Shown: positions 22,161 through 31,544, counted from the first letter of the stretch. The stretch is 64,000 bases of DNA from Cellulomonas sp. WB94 (GCF_003115775.1 NZ_QEES01000002.1:1736001-1800000); one strand, 5' to 3'. Translations and numbers: made by a program. The notes: generated by a model not told the origin, from the sequence alone.

Positions 22161-23066
22161 TCAGGTCGGGTTGCAGCGTGCCACGAGGGTGGCCATCGAA
22201 CCGACGTCGGGCCGCCACGGCTCGAGGTTCCACGTCGCCTTGTCGGCCGCGCCGAGCGCGTGGCACAGGAACTGGTCGTGCATCGCGGTCGTGTCGGCGT
22301 CCGGCGCGAGCGCGACGACGGCCGCCCACGTCGCGTCCTGGGCGGCGAGCCCGCCCGCGCGCGCCCACGGGGTCGGGTCGACCGCGAGCGACCGCCCTCC
22401 CTCGCGCTCACCCCAGGTGGCCCTCGTGACCAGGGCCGTGCCGAACCACACGGTCGCCGTGCCCGACGTGGCGACCGTGGAGCCGACCAGCGCGCGGGAG
22501 ACGACGACGCGCAGCCGCTGGGTGCCCGCCGCCTCGAACCGTGCGCGCACGAGCGTCCCGTCGTCGGTCGTCGCCGTCGGGCTCGCGAGCCCACCGGCGA
22601 ACGCCCCCGCGGCGTCGTGCACGACGACCGACCCGTCGAGCTGCACCTCGAACGTCGTGCCCGGCGGGGCGGTGAGCTGGGCTGCGTCCGCCGGGAGCTC
22701 GGCGGGCAGCGGGATGCTCGCCTGGACTGATCCGTCGGGCTGCGGGGTGAGGGTCGGCCGGTCGGCCCGGAGCGTGAGCGCGAGGGTGCCCGACGTGAGT
22801 GGCGCATCGGTCCCGGGCGCGGCCTCGGCAGGGGCCGACGCGGACGGCGACGGAGACCCGGTGGACGGCGTCGCGCTCGCGTGCGGCGTGCCGGGGGTCG
22901 GGGTCGAGCCGCTGGCCACCGTGCACCCGGTGAGCAGCACGCCGACCAGGACGACGACCGTCGCGCAGAGCGGCGCACCCGGCCTCGAACGGCGTCGTGC
23001 CCGGGGGCTGCCGATCCTCAGGGCTGTCGTCTCCACCCACGAACGGTAGCGACTCGGGCGCTGCAC
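22161..23066 (-). CDS. DUF2599 domain lipoprotein
   Basis: The protein has a basic N-terminus, a hydrophobic stretch and the lipobox LLTGC (Cys about residue 48), then a Ser/Thr/Pro-rich linker. The C-terminus matches DUF2599 (DQFLCHALGAADKATWNLEP, followed by RPDVGSMATLVARCNP). It is therefore an exported lipid-anchored protein of unknown function. The start is uncertain: the ATG at 23066 gives 301 aa and a GTG at 23036 gives 291 aa; neither has a clear Shine-Dalgarno sequence. Confidence 0.8.
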   Translation of the reverse strand: MQRPSRYRSWVETTALRIGSPRARRRSRPGAPLCATVVVLVGVLLTGCTVASGSTPTPGTPHASATPSTGSPSPSASAPAEAAPGTDAPLTSGTLALTLRADRPTLTPQPDGSVQASIPLPAELPADAAQLTAPPGTTFEVQLDGSVVVHDAAGAFAGGLASPTATTDDGTLVRARFEAAGTQRLRVVVSRALVGSTVATSGTATVWFGTALVTRATWGEREGGRSLAVDPTPWARAGGLAAQDATWAAVVALAPDADTTAMHDQFLCHALGAADKATWNLEPWRPDVGSMATLVARCNPT

Positions 23067-23099
23067 GGATCAGCCCCCTCGTCGCCGCATCGCTGCGTC

Positions 23100-23143
23100 A
23101 CCCGGCGATCACCCGGCGATCGTCCGGTGATCGTCCGGTGGGC
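23100..23143 (+). repeat. four tandem 11-bp repeats upstream of purL
   Basis: Four consecutive 11-mers occur: ACCCGGCGATC twice, then GTCCGGTGATC and GTCCGGTGGGC. They sit between the divergent DUF2599 and purL genes, about 30 bp upstream of a weak TAACCT -10 candidate (23176-23181). One helical turn per unit would place them on one DNA face. Confidence 0.6.
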
Positions 23144-23234
23144 GGGCGTCGACGTCCGGCCCCGGTGACCGCCGGTAACCTGGAGTCGTCTGCCGACGGA
23201 CGACGCGCACGCCAGAGCCTGCCTGAGGGAACCG

Positions 23235-25661
23235 ATGACCACCGAGCCCCGCACCGCCTCCGCTGCTTCTGCTTCCCGGCCGTCGGGGCACGTGTCCGAC
23301 ACCGTGGAGAACGCCGCCGCGACCCCCGACCTCGAGCAGCCGTTCGCCGCGCTCGGTCTCAAGCCCGACGAGTACCAGCGGATCCGCGACATCCTCGGGC
23401 GCCGCCCCACGGCCGCCGAGCTCGCCATGTACTCCGTCATGTGGTCGGAGCACTGCTCCTACAAGTCGAGCAAGACCCACCTCGGCCAGTTCGGCGACAA
23501 GACGACCCCCGAGATGAAGAAGCACCTGCTCGTCGGCATCGGCGAGAACGCGGGAGTCGTCGACATCGGCGACGGCTGGGCGGTCACGTTCAAGGTCGAG
23601 TCGCACAACCACCCGAGCTACGTCGAGCCGTACCAGGGTGCGGCCACGGGCGTCGGCGGGATCGTCCGCGACATCATCTCGATGGGTGCGCGCCCGGTCG
23701 CGGTCATGGACCAGCTGCGGTTCGGCGCGATCGACCACCCCGACACCGCGCGCGTCGTGCACGGCGTGGTGTCCGGCGTCGGCGGCTACGGCAACTCCCT
23801 CGGGCTGCCGAACATCGGCGGCGAGCTCGTGTTCGACGCGTCGTACCAGGGCAACCCGCTGGTCAACGCGCTGTGCCTGGGCGTGCTGCGCCACGAGGAC
23901 ATCCACCTCGCGAACGCGTCGGGCATCGGCAACAAGATCGTCCTGTTCGGGGCCCGGACGGGCGGCGACGGCATCGGCGGTGCGTCGATCCTCGCGAGCG
24001 AGACGTTCGACGACACCAAGCCGTCCAAGCGTCCGAGCGTCCAGGTGGGCGACCCGTTCATGGAGAAGGTCCTCATCGAGTGCTGCCTCGAGCTGTTCGC
24101 GGCGCGCGTCGTCGAGGGCATCCAGGACCTGGGCGCGGCGGGCATCTCCTGCGCGACGAGCGAGCTCGCGTCGAACGGTGAGGGCGGCATGGAGGTCGAC
24201 CTCGAGACGGTCCTGCTCCGCGACCCGACGCTGACGGCCGGCGAGATCCTCATGTCAGAGTCGCAGGAACGCATGATGGCGGTCGTCACGCCCGACAAGC
24301 TCGACGCGTTCCTCGCGATCACCACGAAGTGGGATGTCGAGTCCGCGGTGATCGGCGAGGTCACGGGCACGGGCCGCCTCGTCATCCACCACCACGGCGA
24401 GAAGATCGTCGACGTCGACCCCAAGACCGTCGCGCACGAGGGCCCGGTCTACGACCGCCCGTACGCGCGACCGGCCTGGCAGGACGGCCTCAACGCGGAC
24501 ACGATCTCGGGGCCCGACGGCGCCGCGCGGGCCGCGCGCCCGGCGACGGCCGACGAGCTGCGGGAGACGGTCCTGCGCCTGCTGGCGTCGCCGAACCTCT
24601 CGTCGAAGTCGTGGGTCACCGACCAGTACGACCGGTACGTGCAGGGCAACACGGCGCTCGCACAGCCCGACGACGGCGGCGTCGTCCGGGTCGACGAGAC
24701 CACGGGGCTCGGTGTCGCGCTCGCGACGGACGCGAACGGTCGCTACGCCAAGCTCGACCCCTACACTGGTGCGCAGCTCGCGCTCGCGGAGGCGTACCGG
24801 AACGTCGCGACGGTCGGCGCGCGGCCGCTCGCGGTCACGGACTGCCTCAACTTCGGCAGCCCCGAGCACCCCGACTCGATGTGGCAGCTCGTCGAGGCCA
24901 TCCGCGGGCTGGCCGACGCGTGCCAGGTCCTCGGCGTGCCCGTGACCGGCGGCAACGTGTCCCTCTACAACGGCACGGGCGAACCGGGCCGCATCGACTC
25001 CGCGATCCACCCGACGCCGGTCGTCGGGGTGCTCGGCGTGATCGACGACGTCGCCGACGCGACCCCGTCCGGCTGGACGACCGCCGGCCAGAGCGTCTAC
25101 CTGCTCGGCACGACGCGCGGCGAGCTCGACGGGTCCGCCTGGGCCGACGTCGTGCACGGACACCTCGGCGGACTGCCGCCGCGCGTGGACCTTGCCGCCG
25201 AGCGCCGGCTCGGCGAGGTGCTCGTGCGCGCGAGCCGCGACGAGCTGGTCGACGCCGCGCACGACCTCTCGGAGGGCGGCCTCGCGCAGGCGCTCGTCGA
25301 GTCGAGCCTGCGGTACGGGGTCGGCGTGAGCGTCGACCTCGAGCCGTTGCTCGTGCGCGACGACGTGACGCCGTTCGAGGCGCTGTTCTCGGAGTCGACC
25401 GCTCGCGTCCTCGTGGCCGTTCCCCGCACCGAGGAGGTCCGCTTCGCCGACCTGGCGACCTCGCGCGGTGTCCCGGTCATCCGGATCGGCGTGACGACCG
25501 ACTCCTGCGTCCCGGGTGCCGGTGCGGGCCTCGGCTCGGCGGCCACCGACGACGGCGACCACTCGCACGAGCCTGCGGTCGAGGTGCAGGGCCTGTTCAC
25601 CCTGCCGCTCGGCGAGGCCCGCGAGGCGTTCACGCGGACGCTGCCGGCGTACTTCGGGTAG
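23235..25661 (+). CDS. purL: phosphoribosylformylglycinamidine synthase subunit PurL
   Basis: The 808-aa large synthetase subunit of the PurLQS complex converts FGAR to FGAM in purine synthesis. It has the PurM-like tandem arrangement: [39 protein letters not shown] with the catalytic His, [15 protein letters not shown], and [13 protein letters not shown]. The length fits the small (PurQ/PurS-dependent) type. PurQ and PurS are not adjacent, unlike in many genomes. An extended N-terminus (about 25 residues) precedes the conserved region. Confidence 0.97.
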   Translation: MTTEPRTASAASASRPSGHVSDTVENAAATPDLEQPFAALGLKPDEYQRIRDILGRRPTAAELAMYSVMWSEHCSYKSSKTHLGQFGDKTTPEMKKHLLVGIGENAGVVDIGDGWAVTFKVESHNHPSYVEPYQGAATGVGGIVRDIISMGARPVAVMDQLRFGAIDHPDTARVVHGVVSGVGGYGNSLGLPNIGGELVFDASYQGNPLVNALCLGVLRHEDIHLANASGIGNKIVLFGARTGGDGIGGASILASETFDDTKPSKRPSVQVGDPFMEKVLIECCLELFAARVVEGIQDLGAAGISCATSELASNGEGGMEVDLETVLLRDPTLTAGEILMSESQERMMAVVTPDKLDAFLAITTKWDVESAVIGEVTGTGRLVIHHHGEKIVDVDPKTVAHEGPVYDRPYARPAWQDGLNADTISGPDGAARAARPATADELRETVLRLLASPNLSSKSWVTDQYDRYVQGNTALAQPDDGGVVRVDETTGLGVALATDANGRYAKLDPYTGAQLALAEAYRNVATVGARPLAVTDCLNFGSPEHPDSMWQLVEAIRGLADACQVLGVPVTGGNVSLYNGTGEPGRIDSAIHPTPVVGVLGVIDDVADATPSGWTTAGQSVYLLGTTRGELDGSAWADVVHGHLGGLPPRVDLAAERRLGEVLVRASRDELVDAAHDLSEGGLAQALVESSLRYGVGVSVDLEPLLVRDDVTPFEALFSESTARVLVAVPRTEEVRFADLATSRGVPVIRIGVTTDSCVPGAGAGLGSAATDDGDHSHEPAVEVQGLFTLPLGEAREAFTRTLPAYFG

Positions 25662-25730
25662 CACCGGGACGGGCGTCGGCGGTGCGCTGTCGCGGAGATA
25701 ATTCCGTGGCCCGCCGCCGGTGCACCGACC

Positions 25731-25745
25731 TACCGTCGCGGCATG
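25731..25745 (+). promoter_or_regulatory. leaderless-type promoter of rsgA
   Basis: TACCGT (25731-25736) fits TANNNT, followed by six bases (CGCGGC) and the ATG at 25743. There is no Shine-Dalgarno sequence. Confidence 0.45.
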
Positions 25746-26897
25746 ACAGACGACGCGGCGAACGACGCGACGAGGAACGACGCGACGACGGGCGCGCGCG
25801 GTGACGCGGCTCCTGCGGACGGTGGTGTGCCCGAGCACCCGCGCGTCGCGGTGGCGCGGGTCGTTCGCGTCGACCGAGGCGCCGTCAGCGTGCTGCCCGG
25901 TCGCGGCACCGGCACCGGCGACGGCAATCACCTCGATGACCTCCATGCTCACGACGCGGGCGTGCTCCGCGTCGACCTCGACCGCGACGGCCTCGTACCG
26001 TTCGCGGACGGCACCCGGCGGCCGGCCGCGGTCGGGGACTGGCTCGAGGTCGGCGAACGTGCCGACGGCGCCCCGCACGTCACGCTCGCGCGGGACCGCC
26101 GCACGGCGCTCGTCCGCGACACCGCGGGCGCCACGTCGGACGTCCAGACCCTCGCGGCGAACGTGGACGTGGTGCTCGTGGCCGAGCACCTCGACCCCGA
26201 CCCGTCCCTCGGGCGCGTCGAGCGGCTGCTGACGCTCGCGTGGCGATCGGGGGCCACGCCGGTGGTCGTGCTCACGAAGGCCGACCTCGTGCCCGACCCG
26301 GACGGCATGGCCGCCGAGGTGGCCGGGGTGGCGATCGGCGTCGACGTGCACGCCGTCAGTGCGGTGCGGGGCGAGGGTCTCGAGCCGGTGCGGGCGCTGC
26401 TGGGCCCGGGCGTGACGCTCGTCGTCGTCGGTCCCTCGGGCGCGGGCAAGTCCACGCTCGTCAACGCGCTAGCCGGGTCGGAGGTCATGGCGACCGCGGA
26501 GCGTCGTGCGGACGGTCGCGGTCGGCACACGACGACGCACCGTGAGCTCGTCGCACTGCCGGGTGGTGCGGTGCTGATCGACACCCCGGGCCTGCGCGGG
26601 GTGGGTCTCGTGGCCGATGCCGCGGCGCTCGAGGTCACGTTCGCCGACGTCGAGGAGCTCGCCGCGCGCTGCCGGTTCGCCGACTGCGCGCACGGGACCG
26701 AACCGGGCTGCGCGGTGCGTGCGGCGCTCGAGTCGGGTGAGCTCGCCGAGCGACGCCTCGACAGCTGGCGCCGGCTCATGCGCGAGGCGGCGTTCCAGGA
26801 ACGGCGGTCCGACGCGCGGCTCGCTGCCCAGGAGCGCGCGCGGTGGAAGCGGATCACGGTCGAGCACCACCGCCAGCAGCGCGGCGCCCGGCGCTGA
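25743..26897 (+). CDS. rsgA: ribosome small-subunit-dependent GTPase RsgA
   Basis: The 384-aa circularly permuted GTPase acts late in 30S maturation. It has an N-terminal OB-like domain, the G4 variant VVLTKADLV before the P-loop GPSGAGKSTLVNAL, HTTTHRELVALPGG, and DTPGLRGVG. The C-terminal zinc knuckle reads CRFADCAHGTEPGCAV. It sits between purL and the sterol-carrier-like gene, a spacing that suggests its own promoter. Confidence 0.95.
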   Translation: MTDDAANDATRNDATTGARGDAAPADGGVPEHPRVAVARVVRVDRGAVSVLPGRGTGTGDGNHLDDLHAHDAGVLRVDLDRDGLVPFADGTRRPAAVGDWLEVGERADGAPHVTLARDRRTALVRDTAGATSDVQTLAANVDVVLVAEHLDPDPSLGRVERLLTLAWRSGATPVVVLTKADLVPDPDGMAAEVAGVAIGVDVHAVSAVRGEGLEPVRALLGPGVTLVVVGPSGAGKSTLVNALAGSEVMATAERRADGRGRHTTTHRELVALPGGAVLIDTPGLRGVGLVADAAALEVTFADVEELAARCRFADCAHGTEPGCAVRAALESGELAERRLDSWRRLMREAAFQERRSDARLAAQERARWKRITVEHHRQQRGARR

Positions 26898-26924
26898 CCG
26901 GGGCACCGCCGACCGTCGCTGCGG

Positions 26925-26939
26925 CATGATCGGGGCATG
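26925..26939 (+). promoter_or_regulatory. possible leaderless promoter of the sterol-carrier-like gene
   Basis: CATGAT (26925-26930), six bases (CGGGGC) and the ATG at 26937 repeat the TANNNT-N6-RTG layout seen elsewhere in the window, with C instead of T at position 1. The same CGGGGC hexamer precedes the GTG at 27358. Confidence 0.3.
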
Positions 26940-27314
26940 CCGCCCCGTCGTCGCACCGAGCCGGCCGACGGCCGCGCCGCGCTCGCCGTCTGGCGCGCCG
27001 ACCCGTCGGGCGTCCCCACGCCGGCTCGCCGCACCGCGGTGCGCTTCACGCTCGAGGAGCTGGCCGACGTCGCCCCCGGGCACACCGTCGAGGTGCGCGT
27101 CCCGCCCGACGCCGCGGTCCAGGCCGTCGAGGGACCGCGGCACACGCGCGGCACCCCGCCCAACGTCGTCGAGACCGACCCGCAGACGTGGCTGTCCCTC
27201 GCGACCGGGACCCTGTCCTGGGCCGACGCGGTCGCCTCGGGTCGCGTGCGCGCGTCCGGCGAACGCGCCGACCTCACGGCCTACCTCCCGCTGCAGGCCG
27301 CCCGACCGCGCTGA
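26937..27314 (+). CDS. sterol-carrier-family (SCP2-like) small protein
   Basis: The 125-aa protein belongs to a conserved actinobacterial family with a maleylpyruvate-isomerase/SCP2-like C-terminus ([20 protein letters not shown] followed by [20 protein letters not shown]). In this fold family the domain forms a hydrophobic pocket, but ligand and role in bacteria are unclear. It is commonly found close to purF in related genomes (from memory, not checked). Confidence 0.75.
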   Translation: MPPRRRTEPADGRAALAVWRADPSGVPTPARRTAVRFTLEELADVAPGHTVEVRVPPDAAVQAVEGPRHTRGTPPNVVETDPQTWLSLATGTLSWADAVASGRVRASGERADLTAYLPLQAARPR

Positions 27315-27345
27315 CCCCGCGCTGAGCAGACGGCGAGGCGGTGGC

Positions 27346-27360
27346 TACCATCGGGGCGTG
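27346..27360 (+). promoter_or_regulatory. leaderless-type promoter
   Basis: TACCAT (27346-27351) is followed by CGGGGC and the GTG at 27358. No Shine-Dalgarno sequence is seen. Confidence 0.45.
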
Positions 27361-27849
27361 ACCCTGCCCGACGAGCCGACCGACGGCCCTGCCGCGACCG
27401 ACAGCCCTGCCGCGGCCGACGGTCCCGCCGCGGCCGACGGTCCCGCCGCGACCGACGGCCCCGCTGCGACCGACGGCCCCACGTCGGCCGACAACGCCGC
27501 CCCGACGACGGGTGCGCAGCGGCTGCAGCCCGACGGCGCAGTGTCGGACGAGTCCGCGGTGCCCGACGAGTCCGAGCTCGAGCGCGTCGCCGTCCCCGCG
27601 ACCGTGCGTCGTGCCCCGAAGTTCGGCGCGTTCATCACGGCGGGTGCGCTGGTGGGCGCGCTCCTCGGGCTCGTCCTCGTCGTCGTGACCTCGTCGCCCG
27701 ACACGGTCTCGGGTGACGGGTTCATCTCGTTCCTGGGGGGCGACGGCACCGTGCGGCTCCTGACGGCCTTCGCGCTGGCGGTGCTCGGCGGGCTGGTCGG
27801 GGGAGCGCTCGCGGTGGGCGCGGACCGGCGCAGCGCCCCTCGCCGCTGA
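27358..27849 (+). CDS. repeat-tailed membrane protein, function unknown
   Basis: This 163-aa protein begins with a hydrophilic N-terminus of six near-identical D-G/S-P-A-A-T/A hexapeptides (residues about 9-44), encoded by an 18-bp tandem repeat. An acidic linker and two transmembrane helices follow (FGAFITAGALVGALLGLVLV, about residue 88 on, and LLTAFALAVLGGLVGGALAV, about residue 135 on). The GTG at 27358 is favoured by the TACCAT box six bases upstream. Related two-helix proteins occur next to purF in other actinobacteria; no function is known. Confidence 0.75.
   Translation: MTLPDEPTDGPAATDSPAAADGPAAADGPAATDGPAATDGPTSADNAAPTTGAQRLQPDGAVSDESAVPDESELERVAVPATVRRAPKFGAFITAGALVGALLGLVLVVVTSSPDTVSGDGFISFLGGDGTVRLLTAFALAVLGGLVGGALAVGADRRSAPRR
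27382..27489 (+). repeat. 18-bp coding tandem repeat, six copies
   Basis: Six direct 18-bp units, the last most degenerate, share the form GACGGYCCYGCCGCGRCC. The unit is a whole number of codons, so copy-number change would lengthen or shorten the hydrophilic N-terminus of the membrane protein without a frameshift. Confidence 0.85.
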
Positions 27850-27911
27850 CCCGACCACGTCGTCCTGCCGGCCTGCCCACCCAACGGGCGCCGGGCGTCT
27901 CCCGGGAGGGC

Positions 27912-29477
27912 GTGTGCGACCATGGTCACGTGGCCCTTCGCGGAGACGGACTTCTGACCCACGACCTCCTGCCAGGCGAGAAGGGTCCCCAAGACGCATG
28001 CGGCGTCTTCGGGGTCTGGGCGCCAGGCGAAGAGGTCTCCAAGCTCACCTACTTCGGTCTGTACGCGCTGCAGCACCGCGGCCAGGAGTCGGCCGGCATC
28101 GCCACCTCGAACGGCGAGCAGCTCCGTGTCTACAAGGACATGGGCCTCGTGTCGCAGGTGTTCGACGAGACGTCGCTGAACGCCCTGACGGGGCACATCG
28201 CGATCGGCCACACGCGCTACTCGACGACGGGCGCGAGCACGTGGGAGAACGCGCAGCCCACCCTCGGCGCGACCGCGGGCGGCACCATCGCGCTCGGTCA
28301 CAACGGCAACCTGACGAACTCGGCGGAGCTCGTCGAGCTCGTCGCCGAGCGGTACGGGCCGTTGCGCCGCGGCGAGCTCGCCCGGGGCAACACGACCGAC
28401 ACGGCCCTCGTCACCGCGCTGCTCGCGGGCGACCCGGACCACACCCTCGAGGCCACCGCGCTCGAGGTCCTGCCGCGGCTGCGCGGCGCGTTCTGCCTCG
28501 TCTTCATGGACGAGCACACGCTGTACGCCGCGCGGGACCCGCACGGCGTCCGCCCGCTCGTCCTGGGCCGCCTCGAGCGCGGCTGGGTCGTCGCGAGCGA
28601 GACCCCCGCGCTCGACATCGTGGGCGCGTCGTTCGTGCGGGAGGTCGAGCCGGGCGAGCTCATCGCGATCGACGCGGACGGTCTGCGCAGCACCCGGTTC
28701 GCGCCGGTCGAGCGTGCCGGCTGCGTGTTCGAGTACGTCTACCTCGCGCGTCCCGACACGTCGATCGCGGGCCGTTCGGTGCACGCCGCCCGGGTGGCGA
28801 TGGGTCGCCGGCTCGCGCAGGAGCACCCCGTCGACGCCGACCTGGTCATCCCGGTCCCCGAGTCGGGCACGCCGGCCGCCGTCGGGTACGCGGCGGAGTC
28901 GGGCATCCCGTTCGGTCAGGGCCTGACCAAGAACGCCTACGTCGGGCGCACGTTCATCCAGCCGTCGCAGACCCTGCGCCAGCTCGGCATCCGGCTCAAG
29001 CTCAACCCGCTGCGCGAGGTCATCCGCGGCAAGCGGCTCGTCGTCGTCGACGACTCGATCGTGCGTGGCAACACCCAGCGCGCGCTCATCCGGATGCTGC
29101 GGGAGGCCGGTGCGGCCGAGGTGCACGTCCGGATCAGCTCACCGCCGGTCAAGTGGCCGTGCTTCTACGGGATCGACTTCGCGTCGCGCGCCGAGCTCAT
29201 CGCGAACGGGCTGGGGGTCGACGAGATCGCCGCGTCGCTGCAGGCCGACTCGCTCGGCTACATCTCGACCGAGGGCATGATCGCGGCGACCGAGCAGCCC
29301 GCGTCGCAGCTCTGCGCGGCCTGCTTCACGGGTCGCTACCCGATCGAGCTGCCACCGGCCCACCGGCTCGGCAAGTTCCTGCTCGAGCAGAGCGAGCTGC
29401 CGCTGGGCAGCCCCGAGGACGGTCTCGCGACGCTCGTGAGCGGCGTCGGCGGCGCCGGCGCGCTGGACCACCCGTGA
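27912..29477 (+). CDS. purF: amidophosphoribosyltransferase
   Basis: PurF makes 5-phosphoribosylamine from PRPP and glutamine, the first committed step of purine synthesis. The 521-aa protein has a propeptide and the N-terminal nucleophile Cys about residue 30 (QDACGVFGVW), the glutaminase motifs HTRYSTTGAS and GHNGNLTNS, and the PRPP loop VVVDDSIVRGNTQRALI. Cys residues of the C-terminal cluster (LCAACFTGRYP) suggest an Fe-S-type enzyme. The start is uncertain: GTG 27912 has GGGAGGG very close upstream, and GTG 27930 is the alternative. Confidence 0.96.
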   Translation: MCDHGHVALRGDGLLTHDLLPGEKGPQDACGVFGVWAPGEEVSKLTYFGLYALQHRGQESAGIATSNGEQLRVYKDMGLVSQVFDETSLNALTGHIAIGHTRYSTTGASTWENAQPTLGATAGGTIALGHNGNLTNSAELVELVAERYGPLRRGELARGNTTDTALVTALLAGDPDHTLEATALEVLPRLRGAFCLVFMDEHTLYAARDPHGVRPLVLGRLERGWVVASETPALDIVGASFVREVEPGELIAIDADGLRSTRFAPVERAGCVFEYVYLARPDTSIAGRSVHAARVAMGRRLAQEHPVDADLVIPVPESGTPAAVGYAAESGIPFGQGLTKNAYVGRTFIQPSQTLRQLGIRLKLNPLREVIRGKRLVVVDDSIVRGNTQRALIRMLREAGAAEVHVRISSPPVKWPCFYGIDFASRAELIANGLGVDEIAASLQADSLGYISTEGMIAATEQPASQLCAACFTGRYPIELPPAHRLGKFLLEQSELPLGSPEDGLATLVSGVGGAGALDHP

Positions 29478-30616
29478 GCGCGTCGGTGGGTCGGGGCCCG
29501 ACCGCCCCCGTGACGTACGCCGGCGCCGGTGTCGACACCCACGCGGGCGACAAGGCCGTCGAGCTGATGAAGGACGCCGTGCGTGCGACGCACGGACCCC
29601 AGGTCCTCGGCGGGGTCGGCGGCTTCGCCGGCCTGTACGACGCGTCGGTGCTGCTGCGCTACCGCCGACCGCTGCTCGCCACCTCGACGGACGGCGTGGG
29701 CACCAAGGTCGCGATCGCCCAGGCCCTCGACATCCACGACACGATCGGCTTCGACCTCGTCGGCATGGTCGTCGACGACATCGTCGTGGTCGGTGCGCGG
29801 CCGCTGTTCATGACGGACTACATCGCGTGCGGTCGCGTCGTCCCCGAGCGGATCGCGGGGATCGTGCGCGGCATCGCGGCGGCCTGCCAGGTCGCGGGGA
29901 CCGCGCTCGTCGGCGGCGAGACGGCCGAGCACCCGGGGCTGCTGGGGCCCGACGACTACGACGTGGCCGGTGCGGCGACGGGCATCGTCGAGGCCGACGA
30001 GCTGCTCGGCCCGGACCGCGTGCGCGCGGGTGACGTGCTGGTCGCGCTCGGCTCGAGCGGGCTGCACTCCAACGGGTACTCGCTCGTGCGCAAGGTCGTC
30101 GAGGTCGCCGGGTGGGGGCTCGAACGGCACGTCCCGGAGCTCGGTCGCACGCTGGGCGAGGAGCTGCTGACGCCGACGCGCGTCTACGCGTCGGACTGCC
30201 TCGCTCTGGTCGAGCGAGCGTCGGGTGGCGTGCACGCGTTCAGCCACGTGACCGGCGGCGGGTTGGCGGCGAACGTCGCGCGCGTCCTGCCGGCTGGACT
30301 GGTGGCGGAGGTCGACCGTGCGAGCTGGCTGCTGCCGCCGGTGTTCGGGCTGGTGCAGGCGCTCGGCTCGGTCCCGTGGTCGGACCTCGAGAACACCCTG
30401 AACCTGGGGGTGGGCATGGTCGCGATCGTCGCGCCCGAGGCGGTCGACGGCGTCCTGGCCCACTCCGCAGAGCTGGGCCTGCCGGCCTGGGTGCTCGGGA
30501 GCGCGCGTGACCTCGACCCGGTTCGGGACGTGGCCACGGACAGCGAGCTGGTCACGGGGACGAAGGGTGTGCACGGAGGCGCTGTGCGCCTCTCGGGGCG
30601 GTACCGGACCACCTGA
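29474..30616 (+). CDS. purM: phosphoribosylformylglycinamidine cyclo-ligase (AIR synthetase)
   Basis: PurM converts FGAM to AIR with ATP. The 380-aa protein has GGVGGFAGLYD, LLATSTDGVGTKVAIAQAL, FDLVGMVVDDIVVVGARPLF and GGETAEHPGLL, with HVTGGGLAANVARVLP in the C-terminal domain. The GTG at 29474 overlaps the purF stop (GTGA), so the two genes are translationally coupled. An open frame extends upstream in this phase but it is antisense-like noise within purF. Confidence 0.96.
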   Translation: MSASVGRGPTAPVTYAGAGVDTHAGDKAVELMKDAVRATHGPQVLGGVGGFAGLYDASVLLRYRRPLLATSTDGVGTKVAIAQALDIHDTIGFDLVGMVVDDIVVVGARPLFMTDYIACGRVVPERIAGIVRGIAAACQVAGTALVGGETAEHPGLLGPDDYDVAGAATGIVEADELLGPDRVRAGDVLVALGSSGLHSNGYSLVRKVVEVAGWGLERHVPELGRTLGEELLTPTRVYASDCLALVERASGGVHAFSHVTGGGLAANVARVLPAGLVAEVDRASWLLPPVFGLVQALGSVPWSDLENTLNLGVGMVAIVAPEAVDGVLAHSAELGLPAWVLGSARDLDPVRDVATDSELVTGTKGVHGGAVRLSGRYRTT

Positions 30617-30628
30617 GGTGGTGCCGGT
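30603..30628. terminator. terminator hairpin between purM and the DUF3073 gene
   Basis: ACCGGACCACC and GGTGGTGCCGGT pair with a one-base bulge around the purM stop codon. The two flanking genes are convergent, so the hairpin could end both transcripts. Confidence 0.5.
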
Positions 30629-30643
30629 GACCGCCGGCCGAGA

Positions 30644-30847
30644 TCAGCTGTCGTCGCGCCACGGCCCGCTGTCGCGAGGCCGTTCCGGGTCTTCCGTGTC
30701 GACAGCGCGGCGGCTGTCGGTCACGACATCGTTGCGGCCATGCGACGTGAGCTCTTGCTCGAGAGCTCGGTAGTTCGTGTCGGGGCTGAAGTACTTCAGC
30801 TCCCTGGCTACCTTGGTCTGCTTAGCCTTCTGACGGCCGCGCCCCAT
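30644..30847 (-). CDS. DUF3073 family protein
   Basis: This 67-aa basic-then-acidic protein matches the actinobacterial DUF3073 family (MGRGRQKAKQTKVARELKYF, then SPDTNYRALEQEL). No function is established. Its position beside purM and bldC is conserved in many actinobacteria (from memory). It is convergent with purM. Confidence 0.9.
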   Translation of the reverse strand: MGRGRQKAKQTKVARELKYFSPDTNYRALEQELTSHGRNDVVTDSRRAVDTEDPERPRDSGPWRDDS

Positions 30848-31340
30848 GGCATCGACCCCCTCTTACGTGGAAGCGGGGCGGCTCCGTGCGTACACGTGCG
30901 GCCCCGGGGTGCTGGAATCGTCTCTTCGTGGGGCAACGGTACATGCTCCGCAGGTATTCCGACCACTCGCGACCCACGCCCGCCCGTGGGCCTCCGGCCG
31001 ACGCTCCGTTGCCGGGCCGCGAGGGCGATCGAAGCGTGGTATGGGTCACGTCCGGTCGGGCTTGGCTGACCGGTTGGTAGGGATTACGCTGATGTGTAAC
31101 GTTCCACACCACGCCCGACGAGGTGTTGGTGAGAAAGCGTAACCAAATCGTGTGCCGATATGCGGCATGCTCGGTGATACGTCATGATATGAGGGCGTAC
31201 TGCAGGGGGGTCGGGTTGCGTCGGGCACCTCGTGCTCGCTCACGGTCTCTCGGGTTCGCGCGTGTGTCGCGTTCCTCTGAACTCGACAGACTCGGTTGTC
31301 GTAGCCGCGGCCGCCGAACCCTAGCCCTGGGAGGCACTAC
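30848..31340. other. 493-bp gap upstream of DUF3073 and bldC
   Basis: The stretch is less GC-rich than its surroundings and should hold the divergent promoters of the DUF3073 and bldC genes. I see no convincing gene; the small open frames lack ribosome-binding sites or family resemblance. One good promoter candidate points toward bldC (31062-31090), which would leave a leader of about 240 nt. I recognise no known riboswitch. Confidence 0.5.
31062..31090 (+). promoter_or_regulatory. candidate promoter of bldC
   Basis: TTGGCT (31062-31067), a 17-bp spacer and TACGCT (31085-31090, TANNNT) make a good housekeeping-sigma promoter. It lies about 250 bp before the bldC start. Confidence 0.45.
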
Positions 31341-31544
31341 ATGTCCGGACACACCGCGGAGTCTGAAACGCTCCTCACACCGTCTGAGGTCGCCACACTG
31401 TTCCGCGTGGACCCCAAGACGGTCACCCGGTGGGCCAAGGCCGGCAAGCTCTCCTCGATCCGCACGCTCGGCGGGCACCGCCGTTACCGTGAGGCCGAGG
31501 TTCGCGACCTGCTCAACGGGATCCCGAGCCAGCGCGAGTCCTAG
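31341..31544 (+). CDS. bldC: BldC-family MerR-like DNA-binding protein
   Basis: The 67-aa protein is almost only a winged-helix MerR-like domain: LLTPSEVATLFRVDPKTVTR, then WAKAGKLSSIRTLGGHRRYR. This is the BldC signature; in Streptomyces BldC binds direct repeats cooperatively and controls development. In non-sporulating relatives the role is less clear. The ATG has GGAGG seven bases upstream. It is separated by 11 bp from the glycosylase gene start. Confidence 0.92.
   Translation: MSGHTAESETLLTPSEVATLFRVDPKTVTRWAKAGKLSSIRTLGGHRRYREAEVRDLLNGIPSQRES

Noticed and set aside
23100-23143. 11-bp repeats as a CRISPR array
   Set aside because: Units are contiguous without spacers and far too short.
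27914-29473. Upstream extension of the purM frame through purF
   Set aside because: Noise frame inside purF; purM similarity begins right after the GTG at 29474.
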